Source: Asanoa sp. WMMD1127
GTDB taxonomy: Bacteria; Actinomycetota; Actinomycetes; Mycobacteriales; Micromonosporaceae
Length of the DNA: 64,000 bases
NCBI RefSeq assembly: GCF_029626225.1
Contig: NZ_JARUBP010000001.1
Location: 310,001-374,000, forward strand
Reading direction: 5' to 3'
Shown: piece by piece, positions 1-7,395 of the stretch
Numbering within the stretch: position 1 is the stretch's first letter
How the letters are laid out: the number at the start of each line of letters is the position of its first letter
The notes under the pieces: model-generated
Databases searched by the model: none
Seen by the model: the letters and a program-made list of their open reading frames with translations, nothing else
What the model was told of the DNA's origin: nothing
Position numbers and translations under genes: made by a program

Positions 1-785
1 TCCGCGAGCCGCTCGACCAGGTCGGGCCAGCCGTCGACGTGCGCGTCGAGCCACTCCTGGTCGGCCGCGCCGCCGTCGACCACGTGCCGCATCAGCCCCA
101 GCGCCAGGGCGGCGTCGGTGCCGGGCAGCGGGGCCACGTGCGCGTCGCAGCGGCCGGCGGTGTCGGTGCGCAGCGGGTCGATCGCCACCACGTAGGCGCC
201 CCGGCGGCGGGCCTCCTGGACGAACGGCCACAGGTGCAGGTGGGTGGAGAGCAGGTTGGCTCCCCAGAGCAGGATCAGCCGGGCCTCGACGATCGACTCC
301 GGCTCGAAGCCGACCATCCCGCCGTAGAGCGACTCCAGCGCGGCGTTGGCCGCGGCGGTGCAGATGGTGGTGCGCAGCCGGCTGGCGCCGAGGTGGGCGA
401 AGAGCCGCTGGCCCATCGTGTAGCCCTGGACGTCGCCCATCGTGCCGGCGAAGTAGTAGGGCAGGACCGACTCCGCGCCGTGCCGCTCGATGCTGTCCCG
501 CAGGCCGGTGGCGACGCGGTCGAGCGCCTCGTCCCAGCTCGCCGGCCGGAACGCGATCTCCCCAACGCCCTTGGGCCCGACCCGGACCAGCGGCGTGGTG
601 AGCCGATCGGCGCCGTTGACCGCGTCGAGGTAGCGGTTGACCTTGCCGCAGAGCACACCCCGGGTGAACGGGTGGTCGGCGTCGCCGCGGATCTCCACGG
701 CCCGCCCGTCTTCGACGGTGAGCTGCCAGACACACGTGTCGGGGCAGTCGAGGGGGCAGGCGCCGCGGTGCGTGGTTCGGGCCAT
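1..785 (-). CDS. Molybdopterin-dependent oxidoreductase, N-terminal part (runs off the left edge)
   Basis: The reading frame begins at an ATG at 785 and is open to the window edge, giving about 261 residues of what is normally a 650-800 residue enzyme. The N-terminus has the four-cysteine [4Fe-4S] motif of the formate dehydrogenase / nitrate reductase / DMSO reductase superfamily: C10, C14 and C18 in CPLDCPDTC, and C46 in LCGK. Downstream segments such as YYFAGTMGD and LLLWGANLLSTH are typical of the molybdopterin-binding core. Such proteins bind bis-MGD and move electrons to or from small substrates; the substrate cannot be told from this part. No Tat signal precedes the motif, so a cytoplasmic location is inferred. 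Confidence 0.85.
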   Translation of the reverse strand, partial: MARTTHRGACPLDCPDTCVWQLTVEDGRAVEIRGDADHPFTRGVLCGKVNRYLDAVNGADRLTTPLVRVGPKGVGEIAFRPASWDEALDRVATGLRDSIERHGAESVLPYYFAGTMGDVQGYTMGQRLFAHLGASRLRTTICTAAANAALESLYGGMVGFEPESIVEARLILLWGANLLSTHLHLWPFVQEARRRGAYVVAIDPLRTDTAGRCDAHVAPLPGTDAALALGLMRHVVDGGAADQEWLDAHVDGWPDLVERLA

Positions 786-880
786 GCCCGGATGCTACGG
801 CAGCCCCACCCGTACCAGCGCTCGCATTTTCCGCAGGTCAAGGTCGGTTTGGCCCGGATCGACCTGGGAAGACGGCCCCC

Positions 881-1093
881 ATGGGTTTCATGGACCGACT
901 CAAGAGCATGGCCGGCAAGCACGACGACAAGGTCGACAAGGGCCTCGACAAGGCCGGCGACAAGCTCAACGAGCGCACCGGCAACAAGTACCAGGACCAC
1001 ATCGACAAGGGTGTGGACGAGGCACAGCGCCGCACCGGAGGCGGCGACACGATGGGTGGCGACACGATGCCACCCGCCGACCCGATGCGCTGA
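881..1093 (+). CDS. MT0933-type antitoxin-like small protein
   Basis: A 70-residue, highly charged protein opening MGFMDRLKSMAGKHDDKVDKG, with repeated GxDKAGDKLNERTG-like segments. This is the pattern of the actinobacterial MT0933 / Rv0909 antitoxin family, whose members are 55-80 residues long. In Mycobacterium the homologue is paired with a START-like partner, Rv0910. No such partner is adjacent here: upstream is a divergent oxidoreductase and downstream a YjbR-type gene. It is therefore either a solitary family member or has a role other than antitoxin. The family assignment rests on sequence pattern and the antitoxin function is borrowed from the family name. Confidence 0.7.
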   Translation: MGFMDRLKSMAGKHDDKVDKGLDKAGDKLNERTGNKYQDHIDKGVDEAQRRTGGGDTMGGDTMPPADPMR

Positions 1094-1130
1094 TTCCCGC
1101 GTCGCCGGGGTTGCCGTAACGTCCGTGGAC

Positions 1131-1517
1131 ATGGCAACCCTGGACGACGTGGCCCGCGTAGCGGCGCGGCTGCCCGAGGCGACCGAGGGCGAACGGCACG
1201 GCACCCGCGCCTGGTCGGTCGCGGGCAAGGTCTTCGCCTGGGAACGGCAGTTCAGCAAGGCCGACATCAAGCGGTACGGCGATGCGCCCGTGCCGCCGGG
1301 CCCGATCGTCGCCGCCGCTGTCGCGGACCTCGGCGAGAAGGAGGCCGTCCTCGCCGCGGGCAAGGCCGGCATCTTCACGATCCCGCACTTCGACGGCTAC
1401 GCGGCCGTGCTGATCGAGCTCGACGAGGTGGAGCGGGCCACCCTCGAGGAGACCGTGCTCGACGCCTGGCTGGCCAAGGCGCCGGCACGGCTCACCGAGG
1501 CTTACCGCGCCGGCTGA
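1131..1517 (+). CDS. MmcQ/YjbR family protein
   Basis: 128 residues starting at the ATG at 1131. The order RLPEATEGERHGTRAWSVAG, then KVFAWERQF, then a C-terminal helical DEVERATLEETVLDAW block, matches the YjbR/MmcQ fold (CyaY-like alpha/beta). These are compact 110-130 residue proteins that are common in actinobacteria and are often called DNA-binding. No substrate or partner is visible. It ends 4 bp before the convergent gene that follows, so the two genes share a very tight convergent junction with no space for separate terminators. Confidence 0.75.
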   Translation: MATLDDVARVAARLPEATEGERHGTRAWSVAGKVFAWERQFSKADIKRYGDAPVPPGPIVAAAVADLGEKEAVLAAGKAGIFTIPHFDGYAAVLIELDEVERATLEETVLDAWLAKAPARLTEAYRAG

Positions 1518-1521
1518 GGGC

Positions 1522-2511
1522 TCATCGCGCCGGCTGACGCAGCGCGGCCAGCGCGTGGAACGCGAGCTTCGGTTCCCAGCCGCCGTCGGGCCGCACCGCG
1601 ACCACGCCGTAGGACACCGTGTCGAGGTCGTGGGCCGGGTCCTCGGGCCGGTGCGGCAGCGCGAAGCCGGCGAAGGTGAACCAGAAGGCGCCGGCGATCC
1701 GCTCCGCGTCGAAGACCGCGTCGAGCTCGTGCAGGTAGCGCACCTGCTCGGGCTCGGACCGCGCGTACTCCGGCGGGATCGTCCGGTCCTCGCCGACGAT
1801 CGTCCATCCCAGACCGCCGCGATCCGCCGCGCCACGGTAGGTGCAGCAGCCGAACTCGGTGACCACGACCGGGCGGCCGAACCGGTGGTAGGCGCGGAGG
1901 TCCGCGGCGTAGCGCGCGGCGTTGCCCTGGTCGCGGTAGGCGTTGACCGAGACGATGTCGAACTGGTCCCACTCCACCTGCTCCCACGCGCCCGCGGCGT
2001 AGGTGAGCCGGCCCTGGAACGCGCGGCGGGCCGCCGTGACGGTCTCCCGCTGCACCGCGCGGGCCCGGTCGAAGCCGGCCGTCGCCGCCCCGCTGGCCCA
2101 GGTTCGCGGGTCCGACATCGTCGCCGCTCGGCCGGCCAGTCCCTGCCCCGCGACGAAACCCTTGGCGAACAACGTCAGCTCGCCACCGAGCACCAGGACC
2201 ACCTCCGTGGTGGCGGCCCGCCGCAACTCCTCGGCCCGGTCGGCGGCCCGGCTCAAGTGGTCGAGCAACTCCTCGGCGCCGAGGTCGTAGGGGAACGGCG
2301 AGAACCAGACGTCGAGACCCGCCGCGGTGGCGTGCCGGCCCGCGGCGAGGATGCGGTCCGGGTCGTCCCCCGTGATCCGGACCGCGGTGGCGTGCAGGTC
2401 GCCGGCGATCGCGGCCATGTCGCGCCGCACGTCGTCGTCGTCGAACGCCGGCCGGCTGTGGTAGTCGTCGAGCGCCTGCCCGGTGTCGTAGTTGATCCCG
2501 CGGATCTCCAC
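1522..2511 (-). CDS. TIM-barrel glycosidase-like protein, cytoplasmic
   Basis: 329 residues without a signal peptide. The N-terminus (RGINYDTG) and the strand VVVTEFGCCTYRG near residue 215 look like clan-A (beta/alpha)8 glycoside hydrolases, with E219 in the usual nucleophile position on strand 7 and E111 (LGGELTLF) as a possible acid/base on an earlier strand. The IVSVNAYRDQG and GAFWFTFAGF segments also fit such barrels. No close named family is recognised, so enzyme activity is inference. The two adjacent cysteines after E219 are unusual. It is divergently transcribed from the sigma factor gene at 2565, with about 50 bp between. Confidence 0.55.
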   Translation of the reverse strand: MEIRGINYDTGQALDDYHSRPAFDDDDVRRDMAAIAGDLHATAVRITGDDPDRILAAGRHATAAGLDVWFSPFPYDLGAEELLDHLSRAADRAEELRRAATTEVVLVLGGELTLFAKGFVAGQGLAGRAATMSDPRTWASGAATAGFDRARAVQRETVTAARRAFQGRLTYAAGAWEQVEWDQFDIVSVNAYRDQGNAARYAADLRAYHRFGRPVVVTEFGCCTYRGAADRGGLGWTIVGEDRTIPPEYARSEPEQVRYLHELDAVFDAERIAGAFWFTFAGFALPHRPEDPAHDLDTVSYGVVAVRPDGGWEPKLAFHALAALRQPAR

Positions 2512-2564
2512 GAATTCGACGCTACGCCTTCCAACCGAACGGTTCCTGAGAGCGTGTTACGGCC

Positions 2565-3074
2565 GTGAGCGGCTTCGACGGGTTCCGCGAGTTCGTGCAG
2601 GCGCATACCGGCGCGTGGTCCCGGCTGGCGTTCGTGCTCGCCGGCAGCCACCCGGCGGCCGAGGACCTGTTGCAGACGGCGCTGCTCAAGACGGCCAAGC
2701 GATGGAGCCGGATCCGGCGCTACGACCAACCCGAGGCGTACGTGCGCCGCGCGATCTACCACGCCGCCGTCTCACAGTGGCGGCGGCGCGACGAGTGGCC
2801 GGTCGCCGCCGTGCCGGAACAGGCGGTGGCCGACGACCGGATCGACGGGCTGGCCCGGCGGATGACCGTCGACGCGGCGCTGGCCCGGCTCACCCCGCGG
2901 CAGCGGGCGGTCCTGGTGCTGCGCTTCTACGAGGACCGGTCGGTGGCCGAGGCCGCCGACATCCTCGGCGTGACCGCCGGGACCGTGAAGAGCCAGACGG
3001 CGTACGCCCTCGAACGGTTGCGGGTCCTCGCGCCGCACCTGGTCGAGCTGACGATCGAGGAGGCCGGGCGATGA
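2565..3074 (+). CDS. SigE-family RNA polymerase sigma factor (ECF)
   Basis: 169 residues from a GTG start. It has region 2 (FREFVQAHTGAWSRLAFVLAG, AEDLLQTALLKTAKRW) and region 4 (LTPRQRAVLVLRFYEDRSVAEAADILG and TAGTVKSQTAYALERLR), the layout of the actinobacterial SigE-like ECF family (about 160-180 residues). Its stop overlaps the start of the next gene in an ATGA, which indicates translational coupling and suggests the downstream membrane protein is its regulator. Target promoters cannot be deduced from this window. Confidence 0.88.
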   Translation: MSGFDGFREFVQAHTGAWSRLAFVLAGSHPAAEDLLQTALLKTAKRWSRIRRYDQPEAYVRRAIYHAAVSQWRRRDEWPVAAVPEQAVADDRIDGLARRMTVDAALARLTPRQRAVLVLRFYEDRSVAEAADILGVTAGTVKSQTAYALERLRVLAPHLVELTIEEAGR

Positions 3075-4354
3075 CCGGGCTGCGCGAGCACTTCACCGAG
3101 ACGGCCGCGGCGGCCAAGCACTACGACGTGACCGAGGTCGTGGTTCGCCGCGCGCGCCGGCACCGGCGGATCACCCACTCCCTCGGCGCGGCCGCGTTGG
3201 CGCTCGTCGCCGTCTCCGGCACGGTGCTATTGGTCGATCGCCCTCCGGCCAACCCGGCACTGACCGTGGTGGACGCGACCGCGCCGGCCGTCCCCGGCCG
3301 CCTCGACTGGCTGCCGGGGAGGACGTTCGCTCTTCCCGATGTCAAGGTGGTGCTCGAGTTGCCCGCCCGCCGGGACGTGGGGCTCGGTGCGCTGGTGTAC
3401 CGGAGTGGCTCGTCGGAGACGCTGCTGACCAGCCAGGGTGCGCACTATCGGGTGCCCGGCGAGGTGCGCGGGCTGTCGCCGGACGGTCGGTGGCTGGCAT
3501 ACGCGGCCGGCGGCGAACTGGTCCTACGCTCGATCGCCGACACCCAGGTTCGCCGAGTGCCAGACAGTGACGTCACCGGGTGGTCGGTGGACGGCCGCCT
3601 CGTCGTGCTGAGCGAGCGGCGATCAGACGGTCGGCCACCGCAGGTGGCCACCGTCCTCGACCCTGCCACTGGTGCGACCCGGACAGTTTCCATCCCGGAC
3701 CCGGCTTGGTGGGCGCCCCGTGGGCTGGCGACGAACGGCGAGCTGGTGCTGAGCGAGCGGCATCCGTTCCCGGCGACCACCGAACCGCCGCCGACGGCGC
3801 CACCCGACGTGTCGACCACAGCGCCGGTGGTCCCGCCGGCCGAGTCGATGAAACCGACTGGGCCGCTCGTGGGGCCCCCCAGAGACCTCGGGTTCGGGAT
3901 GGCTTTCGTCGATCCGTCCGACGCTACCCGCCGGTCGGTGCCGGTGCTCGCGGCGACCGTCGGCCTCGACGACCAGGACGACTGGACCCAAGGTGTCGCC
4001 GTCGCCGGCCTGCCGGTGCGACCTGATACCGGAGGGGTGCTGTTCCAGCCGCGACGGGCGATCCCGGTCCAGGGCGGGATCCACTACGTGTCGGGCGACC
4101 TCTTCGAGGTCGATCCCCGCACCGGCCGACCACTTCGCCGTTTCCACCTGCCGCCGGTCACGGCGCGCGAAGCGCCCATGCTCAGGCTCCTCGGCGCGAC
4201 CAGCGACGGCATCCTGCTCGCCGCGAGCCAGGACACCCCGTTCGGCACGGACCGGCTGGAGGTGCTCGACCCACTGACCGGCGTGCGCCGCACCGTGCTC
4301 GACCTGCCGGCCGATGTCTACTTCGGACTGACCCGTGGCGGCGTCGCGCGCTAG
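3071..4354 (+). CDS. Membrane-anchored beta-propeller-like protein, probable anti-sigma partner
   Basis: 427 residues from an ATG that overlaps the sigma stop. A basic cytoplasmic segment (about residues 1-37, with VVRRARRHRRITHS) precedes one membrane helix (about 38-55) and a large extracytoplasmic domain with WD/TolB-like repeats (RGLSPDGRWLAYAAGGELVL, VTGWSVDGRLVVLSE). A Pro/Thr-rich loop lies near residues 235-265. This layout is that of the membrane partner of SigE-type sigma factors in Micromonosporaceae: a short N-terminus binds sigma and a propeller senses outside the cell. There is no zinc-finger HxxxCxxC, so inhibition of sigma is inferred from gene order only. Confidence 0.65.
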   Translation: MTGLREHFTETAAAAKHYDVTEVVVRRARRHRRITHSLGAAALALVAVSGTVLLVDRPPANPALTVVDATAPAVPGRLDWLPGRTFALPDVKVVLELPARRDVGLGALVYRSGSSETLLTSQGAHYRVPGEVRGLSPDGRWLAYAAGGELVLRSIADTQVRRVPDSDVTGWSVDGRLVVLSERRSDGRPPQVATVLDPATGATRTVSIPDPAWWAPRGLATNGELVLSERHPFPATTEPPPTAPPDVSTTAPVVPPAESMKPTGPLVGPPRDLGFGMAFVDPSDATRRSVPVLAATVGLDDQDDWTQGVAVAGLPVRPDTGGVLFQPRRAIPVQGGIHYVSGDLFEVDPRTGRPLRRFHLPPVTAREAPMLRLLGATSDGILLAASQDTPFGTDRLEVLDPLTGVRRTVLDLPADVYFGLTRGGVAR

Positions 4355-5151
4355 GTCGTGGCTTCGAGCGTCCAGCCGCCCTGGGCCTCGACCTCGATGA
4401 CCGAGGTGTCCGGCGGCAGCGAGGTGGTGCCGCGGTAGCGGCCGATCTCGTTGACGAACAGGCCGATCCCGTCGTCGTCGCCGTAGCCGCGGACGACGAA
4501 GTTGTCGCGACCGGAGTGGGTGGCGGTGAGCCGGGGCGGGAGCCGGGTGCCCTCGGGCACGATGAACACCGCCGGCTTGCGGCCGGACGCCTCGCCGCGG
4601 AACGCCGGCGCCTTGCTCAGGTCGCGCAACACGATCTTCCACGTGCCCTGCGCGCGGACCCGGAAAGCGACGGGAGTCTCGCGCTCGCTCAGGCCGACCG
4701 TGCGGTCGCCGGAGTAGTCGCCGATCGCGTTGACGATCAGCGACAGCGGGCGGCCGCCGTCGCCGAGACCCTCCACCATGAAGTTGGAGGCGCCGTCGTG
4801 GGTGATCGTCGCGACGTAGACCGCGTCGGGTTCGAGGTCGACGTCGACCGTCCTGCTGCCGCGCCCGCTGACGGTGGCGTCCGAGCCCATCACGCGGGGC
4901 GGGTCCGGCAGCCGGGTGCCCTCGTCTGGGCCTGGCGTCACGCGCGGCATCGGCTCGGCCGACGCGGCACGCGGCGGCGCCGGCCGGCTGTCCGGACCCG
5001 ACTCGCGGAGCGCGACGAACAGCCCGACCCCGCCGAGACAGAGGATCAGCACGAAGACCACCGCGCCGCCGACCAGCCAGGGCCACACCGGCATCGACCG
5101 CGGGGGCGGTGGTGGCGGCGGTGGTCCGTAAACAGGTGGCGGCTGGGTCAC
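4351..5151 (-). CDS. Proline-rich single-pass membrane protein with a duplicated extracellular domain
   Basis: 266 residues. An N-terminal poly-proline stretch (PPPVYGPPPPPPPPRS) precedes one transmembrane helix (about 22-48, WPWLVGGAVVFVLILCLGG) and an extracellular region made of two related halves. NFMVEGLGDGG with LIVNAIGDYSG in the first half mirrors NFVVRGYGDDD with LFVNEIGRYRG in the second. No named domain is recognised; the halves look like beta-sandwich repeats. It is convergent with the preceding gene with a 4 bp overlap. The start GTG is 8 nt from a TATGCC/CATACC-like element, so leaderless expression is possible. Confidence 0.65.
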   Translation of the reverse strand: MTQPPPVYGPPPPPPPPRSMPVWPWLVGGAVVFVLILCLGGVGLFVALRESGPDSRPAPPRAASAEPMPRVTPGPDEGTRLPDPPRVMGSDATVSGRGSRTVDVDLEPDAVYVATITHDGASNFMVEGLGDGGRPLSLIVNAIGDYSGDRTVGLSERETPVAFRVRAQGTWKIVLRDLSKAPAFRGEASGRKPAVFIVPEGTRLPPRLTATHSGRDNFVVRGYGDDDGIGLFVNEIGRYRGTTSLPPDTSVIEVEAQGGWTLEATT

Positions 5152-5263
5152 CGCCGAACGGTATGCCCACTGGCCCGTCCGCGCAGACCCGCGGCGGTCA
5201 ACACATGATCACAAAGCAGTGCGGCCCGGCCGGAAAACCCGACCGGACCGCCGCACAACATGG

Positions 5264-5337
5264 GGTGACTGATGGGATTTGAACCCACGACACCCGGGAC
5301 CACAACCCGGTGCTCTGCCAACTGAGCTACAGCCACC
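5264..5337 (-). tRNA. tRNA-His (GTG anticodon)
   Basis: On the minus strand a complete cloverleaf folds. The acceptor stem is GTGGCTG/CAGTCAC with one G-U pair, the D arm is AGCTCAGTTGGCAGAGC, and the anticodon loop contains TTGTGGT, giving GTG. The T loop is TTCAAAT. The extra G at position -1 pairs with C73, the identity feature of histidine tRNAs. CCA is not encoded. It lies between the proline-rich membrane gene and orn. Confidence 0.95.
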
Positions 5338-5418
5338 ATGTCGACCCGCGCCGGCTTTCGCCGGGCGAGGCGCCGACCAATGATAGCCATAGGCCGCCCG
5401 GCGTCGTCGACAGGGTTG

Positions 5419-6009
5419 TCAGAGTTCGGCCGCGATCGCCTTCGCGCTCTCCACGTCGGGGCCCGGGAGGGGCACGAAGATCGTCCGGCGGTAGTACTCG
5501 AGCTCCCGGATGCTCTCCCGGATGTCGGCCAGGGCGCGGTGGGCCAGGCCCTTGGCCGGCTGGCCGAAGTAGACCCGCGGGTACCAGCGGCGGCACAGCT
5601 CCTTGATCGACGACACATCGATCATGCGGTAGTGCAGGTGGGCGTCGAGGCGGGGCATGTCGCGGGCGAGGAAACCCCGGTCGGTGGCGATCGAGTTGCC
5701 ACACAGCGGCGCCGTGCGCGGGTCCTTCACGTAGGTCCTGATGTAGTCGAGCAGCTGGTCCTCGGCCTGTTCCAGGGTGACCGTGGACCGGCGTACCTCT
5801 TCCGTGAGACCCGATTTCGCGTGCATCTCGCGGACCACGTCGGGCATGCCGTCGAGTTGCGCGTCAGAGGCGTGGATGACCAGATCCACTCCCTCGCCGA
5901 GGACCTGGAGGTTGGGGTCCGTCACCAGCGCCGCGACCTCGATCAGCGCGTCCTTGCCGAGGTCGAGACCGGTCATCTCACAGTCGATCCAGACCAGAAG
6001 ATCAGCCAC
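5419..6009 (-). CDS. orn: Oligoribonuclease
   Basis: 196 residues. The DEDDh exonuclease motifs are present: [10 protein letters not shown] (D9, E11) in Exo I, the central [11 protein letters not shown] block, and [11 protein letters not shown] carrying the histidine and last aspartate of Exo III. The length and motif spacing match Orn, which degrades 2-5 nt RNAs, including pGpG, in the cytoplasm. The GTG start at 6009 lies 7 nt downstream of a TAGGCT -10 box (6022 to 6017 on the minus strand), so the mRNA is probably leaderless. A GT87-like gene is divergent. Confidence 0.95.
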   Translation of the reverse strand: MADLLVWIDCEMTGLDLGKDALIEVAALVTDPNLQVLGEGVDLVIHASDAQLDGMPDVVREMHAKSGLTEEVRRSTVTLEQAEDQLLDYIRTYVKDPRTAPLCGNSIATDRGFLARDMPRLDAHLHYRMIDVSSIKELCRRWYPRVYFGQPAKGLAHRALADIRESIRELEYYRRTIFVPLPGPDVESAKAIAAEL

Positions 6010-6016
6010 GATCGAC

Positions 6017-6056
6017 AGCCTACGCGCAGGTCAGCCTTCGCGGTCTCCACTAGGCT
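6017..6056. promoter_or_regulatory. Back-to-back leaderless promoters (two TAGGCT -10 boxes)
   Basis: TAGGCT occurs on the minus strand at 6022-6017, ending 7 nt before the orn GTG. It occurs again on the plus strand at 6051-6056, ending 7 nt before the GTG at 6064. Transcription would begin at or next to the start codon in both directions. No clear TTGAC -35 box is visible, which is common for housekeeping promoters in GC-rich actinobacteria. Confidence 0.6.
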
Positions 6057-6063
6057 GCCGGTC

Positions 6064-7272
6064 GTGCAGGCAGCGGCCCCACCCATGAGGAAGATCAACC
6101 CCGGCACCGCGCGGCGGATCGCCGTGGTGACCGCGCTCACCGCTGCGGCGGTCGCGTTCATCTGGGTGTACGCGGCCCGCCGCGACTTCTTCGACCTGCG
6201 CATCTATGTCAGCGCGCTGCGGTGGTGGGCCGACGGACATCCGCTGTACGACTGGGCGCAGCCCGACCGGGTCCAGGGTGAGCTCTACTTCACCTATCCG
6301 CCGTTCGCGGCGCTGCTGCTCCGGCCGTTCGCGGCCGTCCCGGTCGGCTTCACAATCGGGTTCTTCTGCGTGTTCACGGTCGCCGCGGTGGCGGTGGCGG
6401 CATGGTGGCTGACAGGGCCGATCGCCGCGCGCCGTGGGCTGCCGCGCTGGCTGCTGGCCGGGCTGCTGTTCCCGGTGGCGCTGGCCGTCGAGCCGACGCG
6501 GGAGACGTACTTCTTCGGTCAGATCAACATGCTCCTGATCCTGCTGATCCTGGCCGACTTCTGCCACGCGGTGCCGCGGCGCTGGTTCTGGGCCGGCGCC
6601 GGGGTCGGGCTGGCCACCGCGATCAAGCTGTTCCCCGGGATCTTCATCCTGTATTTCCTGGTCACCCGCCGCTGGCGCGAGGCCGCGGTGTCCGCGGGGA
6701 CCGCCGTCGCGGCCACCCTGCTGGCGGCCGCCGTGGCGCCCCGGGACTCGTGGCAGTTCTGGACCGACTCGCTGTTCTCGACGGAGCGGGTGGGCCGCAC
6801 CGACTACACGGGCAACCAGTCTTTGCAGGGCTTGCTAGCGCGGTTGGTGGCGCCTTCCGACCCCGGGAAGGCTTGGTGGCTGCTGCTGGTGCTGGTGGTC
6901 ACGGTCGTCGGCATGTGGCGGGCGGCCCGGGCCTGTCGGGCGGGCGACGACCTGTCCGGCGTGACCTTGACCGGCCTGGTGGGGGCACTGGTCAGCCCGA
7001 TCACGTGGCCGCACCACGTGTTCTGGTTCGTACCGGCGCTGGTCGTCCTGGTCGACTCGGGCCGGCGGCGCGACCTGGCCCTCGCCGGCGCGACGCTGGC
7101 GGTCGCCCTCTACGGCGTGAACACGTTCATCGACTGGGGCGTGGATCCGGACCCCACCCGGTCGGTGGGCGACTTCCTGCTGCGCAACCTGTACGTCCTG
7201 GCCGCGCTGTCGCTGATCGCCCTCCTACCGGCGCGGGCCGGCCTAGATCCGCCCAGAAAGGGACAGACCTAG
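6064..7272 (+). CDS. GT87/DUF2029-type polyprenyl-phosphate-mannose-dependent mannosyltransferase
   Basis: About 402 residues from the GTG at 6064; an ATG at 6085 is the alternative. Many hydrophobic helices alternate with motifs typical of family GT87: the extracytoplasmic DLRIYVSALRWWADGHPLYDW after helix 1, TYPPFAALLLRPF, FFGQINMLLILLILAD and LATAIKLFPGIF. Members are integral membrane GT-C enzymes that add mannose from polyprenyl-phosphate-mannose to lipoglycans or PIMs outside the membrane. The acceptor cannot be assigned. The TAGGCT box 7 nt ahead of the GTG supports this start. Confidence 0.8.
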   Translation: MQAAAPPMRKINPGTARRIAVVTALTAAAVAFIWVYAARRDFFDLRIYVSALRWWADGHPLYDWAQPDRVQGELYFTYPPFAALLLRPFAAVPVGFTIGFFCVFTVAAVAVAAWWLTGPIAARRGLPRWLLAGLLFPVALAVEPTRETYFFGQINMLLILLILADFCHAVPRRWFWAGAGVGLATAIKLFPGIFILYFLVTRRWREAAVSAGTAVAATLLAAAVAPRDSWQFWTDSLFSTERVGRTDYTGNQSLQGLLARLVAPSDPGKAWWLLLVLVVTVVGMWRAARACRAGDDLSGVTLTGLVGALVSPITWPHHVFWFVPALVVLVDSGRRRDLALAGATLAVALYGVNTFIDWGVDPDPTRSVGDFLLRNLYVLAALSLIALLPARAGLDPPRKGQT

Positions 7273-7292
7273 CCACTCGCCGCCGGAAGGGT

Positions 7293-7390
7293 TAAACTGG
7301 CATTAACGGATCGACTTCTCCAGTTGCACCGTTCCCCCGGTGAGAGCGGCCCTTCGCGTCGGCAGCGCGAAGGGCCGCTCTATATGTGTG
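7293..7390 (+). ncRNA. Candidate intergenic small RNA ending in a strong terminator
   Basis: Between the GT87 gene and the next (minus-strand) gene is a TTAAACT/ATTAAC promoter-like stretch at 7292-7307. It is followed by a small hairpin CACCG-TTCCCC-CGGTG (7327-7342) with a C-rich loop, then the 15-bp hairpin at 7344-7380 and a TATATG tail. The order promoter, C-loop hairpin, terminator resembles small actinobacterial RNAs such as 6C, but only one C-rich loop is present. It may equally be just the bidirectional terminator of the flanking genes. Confidence 0.35.
7344..7380. terminator. Intrinsic terminator hairpin, 15-bp perfect stem
   Basis: The arms 7344-7358 (GAGCGGCCCTTCGCG) and 7366-7380 are exact inverted repeats with a 7-nt loop, followed by TATATGTG on the plus strand. 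It sits between convergent genes (GT87 to the left, the membrane protein to the right) and could serve both. Confidence 0.75.
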
Positions 7391-7395
7391 GTTCG

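Noticed and set aside
7293-7390. Assignment as 6C RNA
   Set aside because: 6C RNAs have two stem-loops with six or more Cs each. Here only one loop is C-rich, with a run of fewer Cs.
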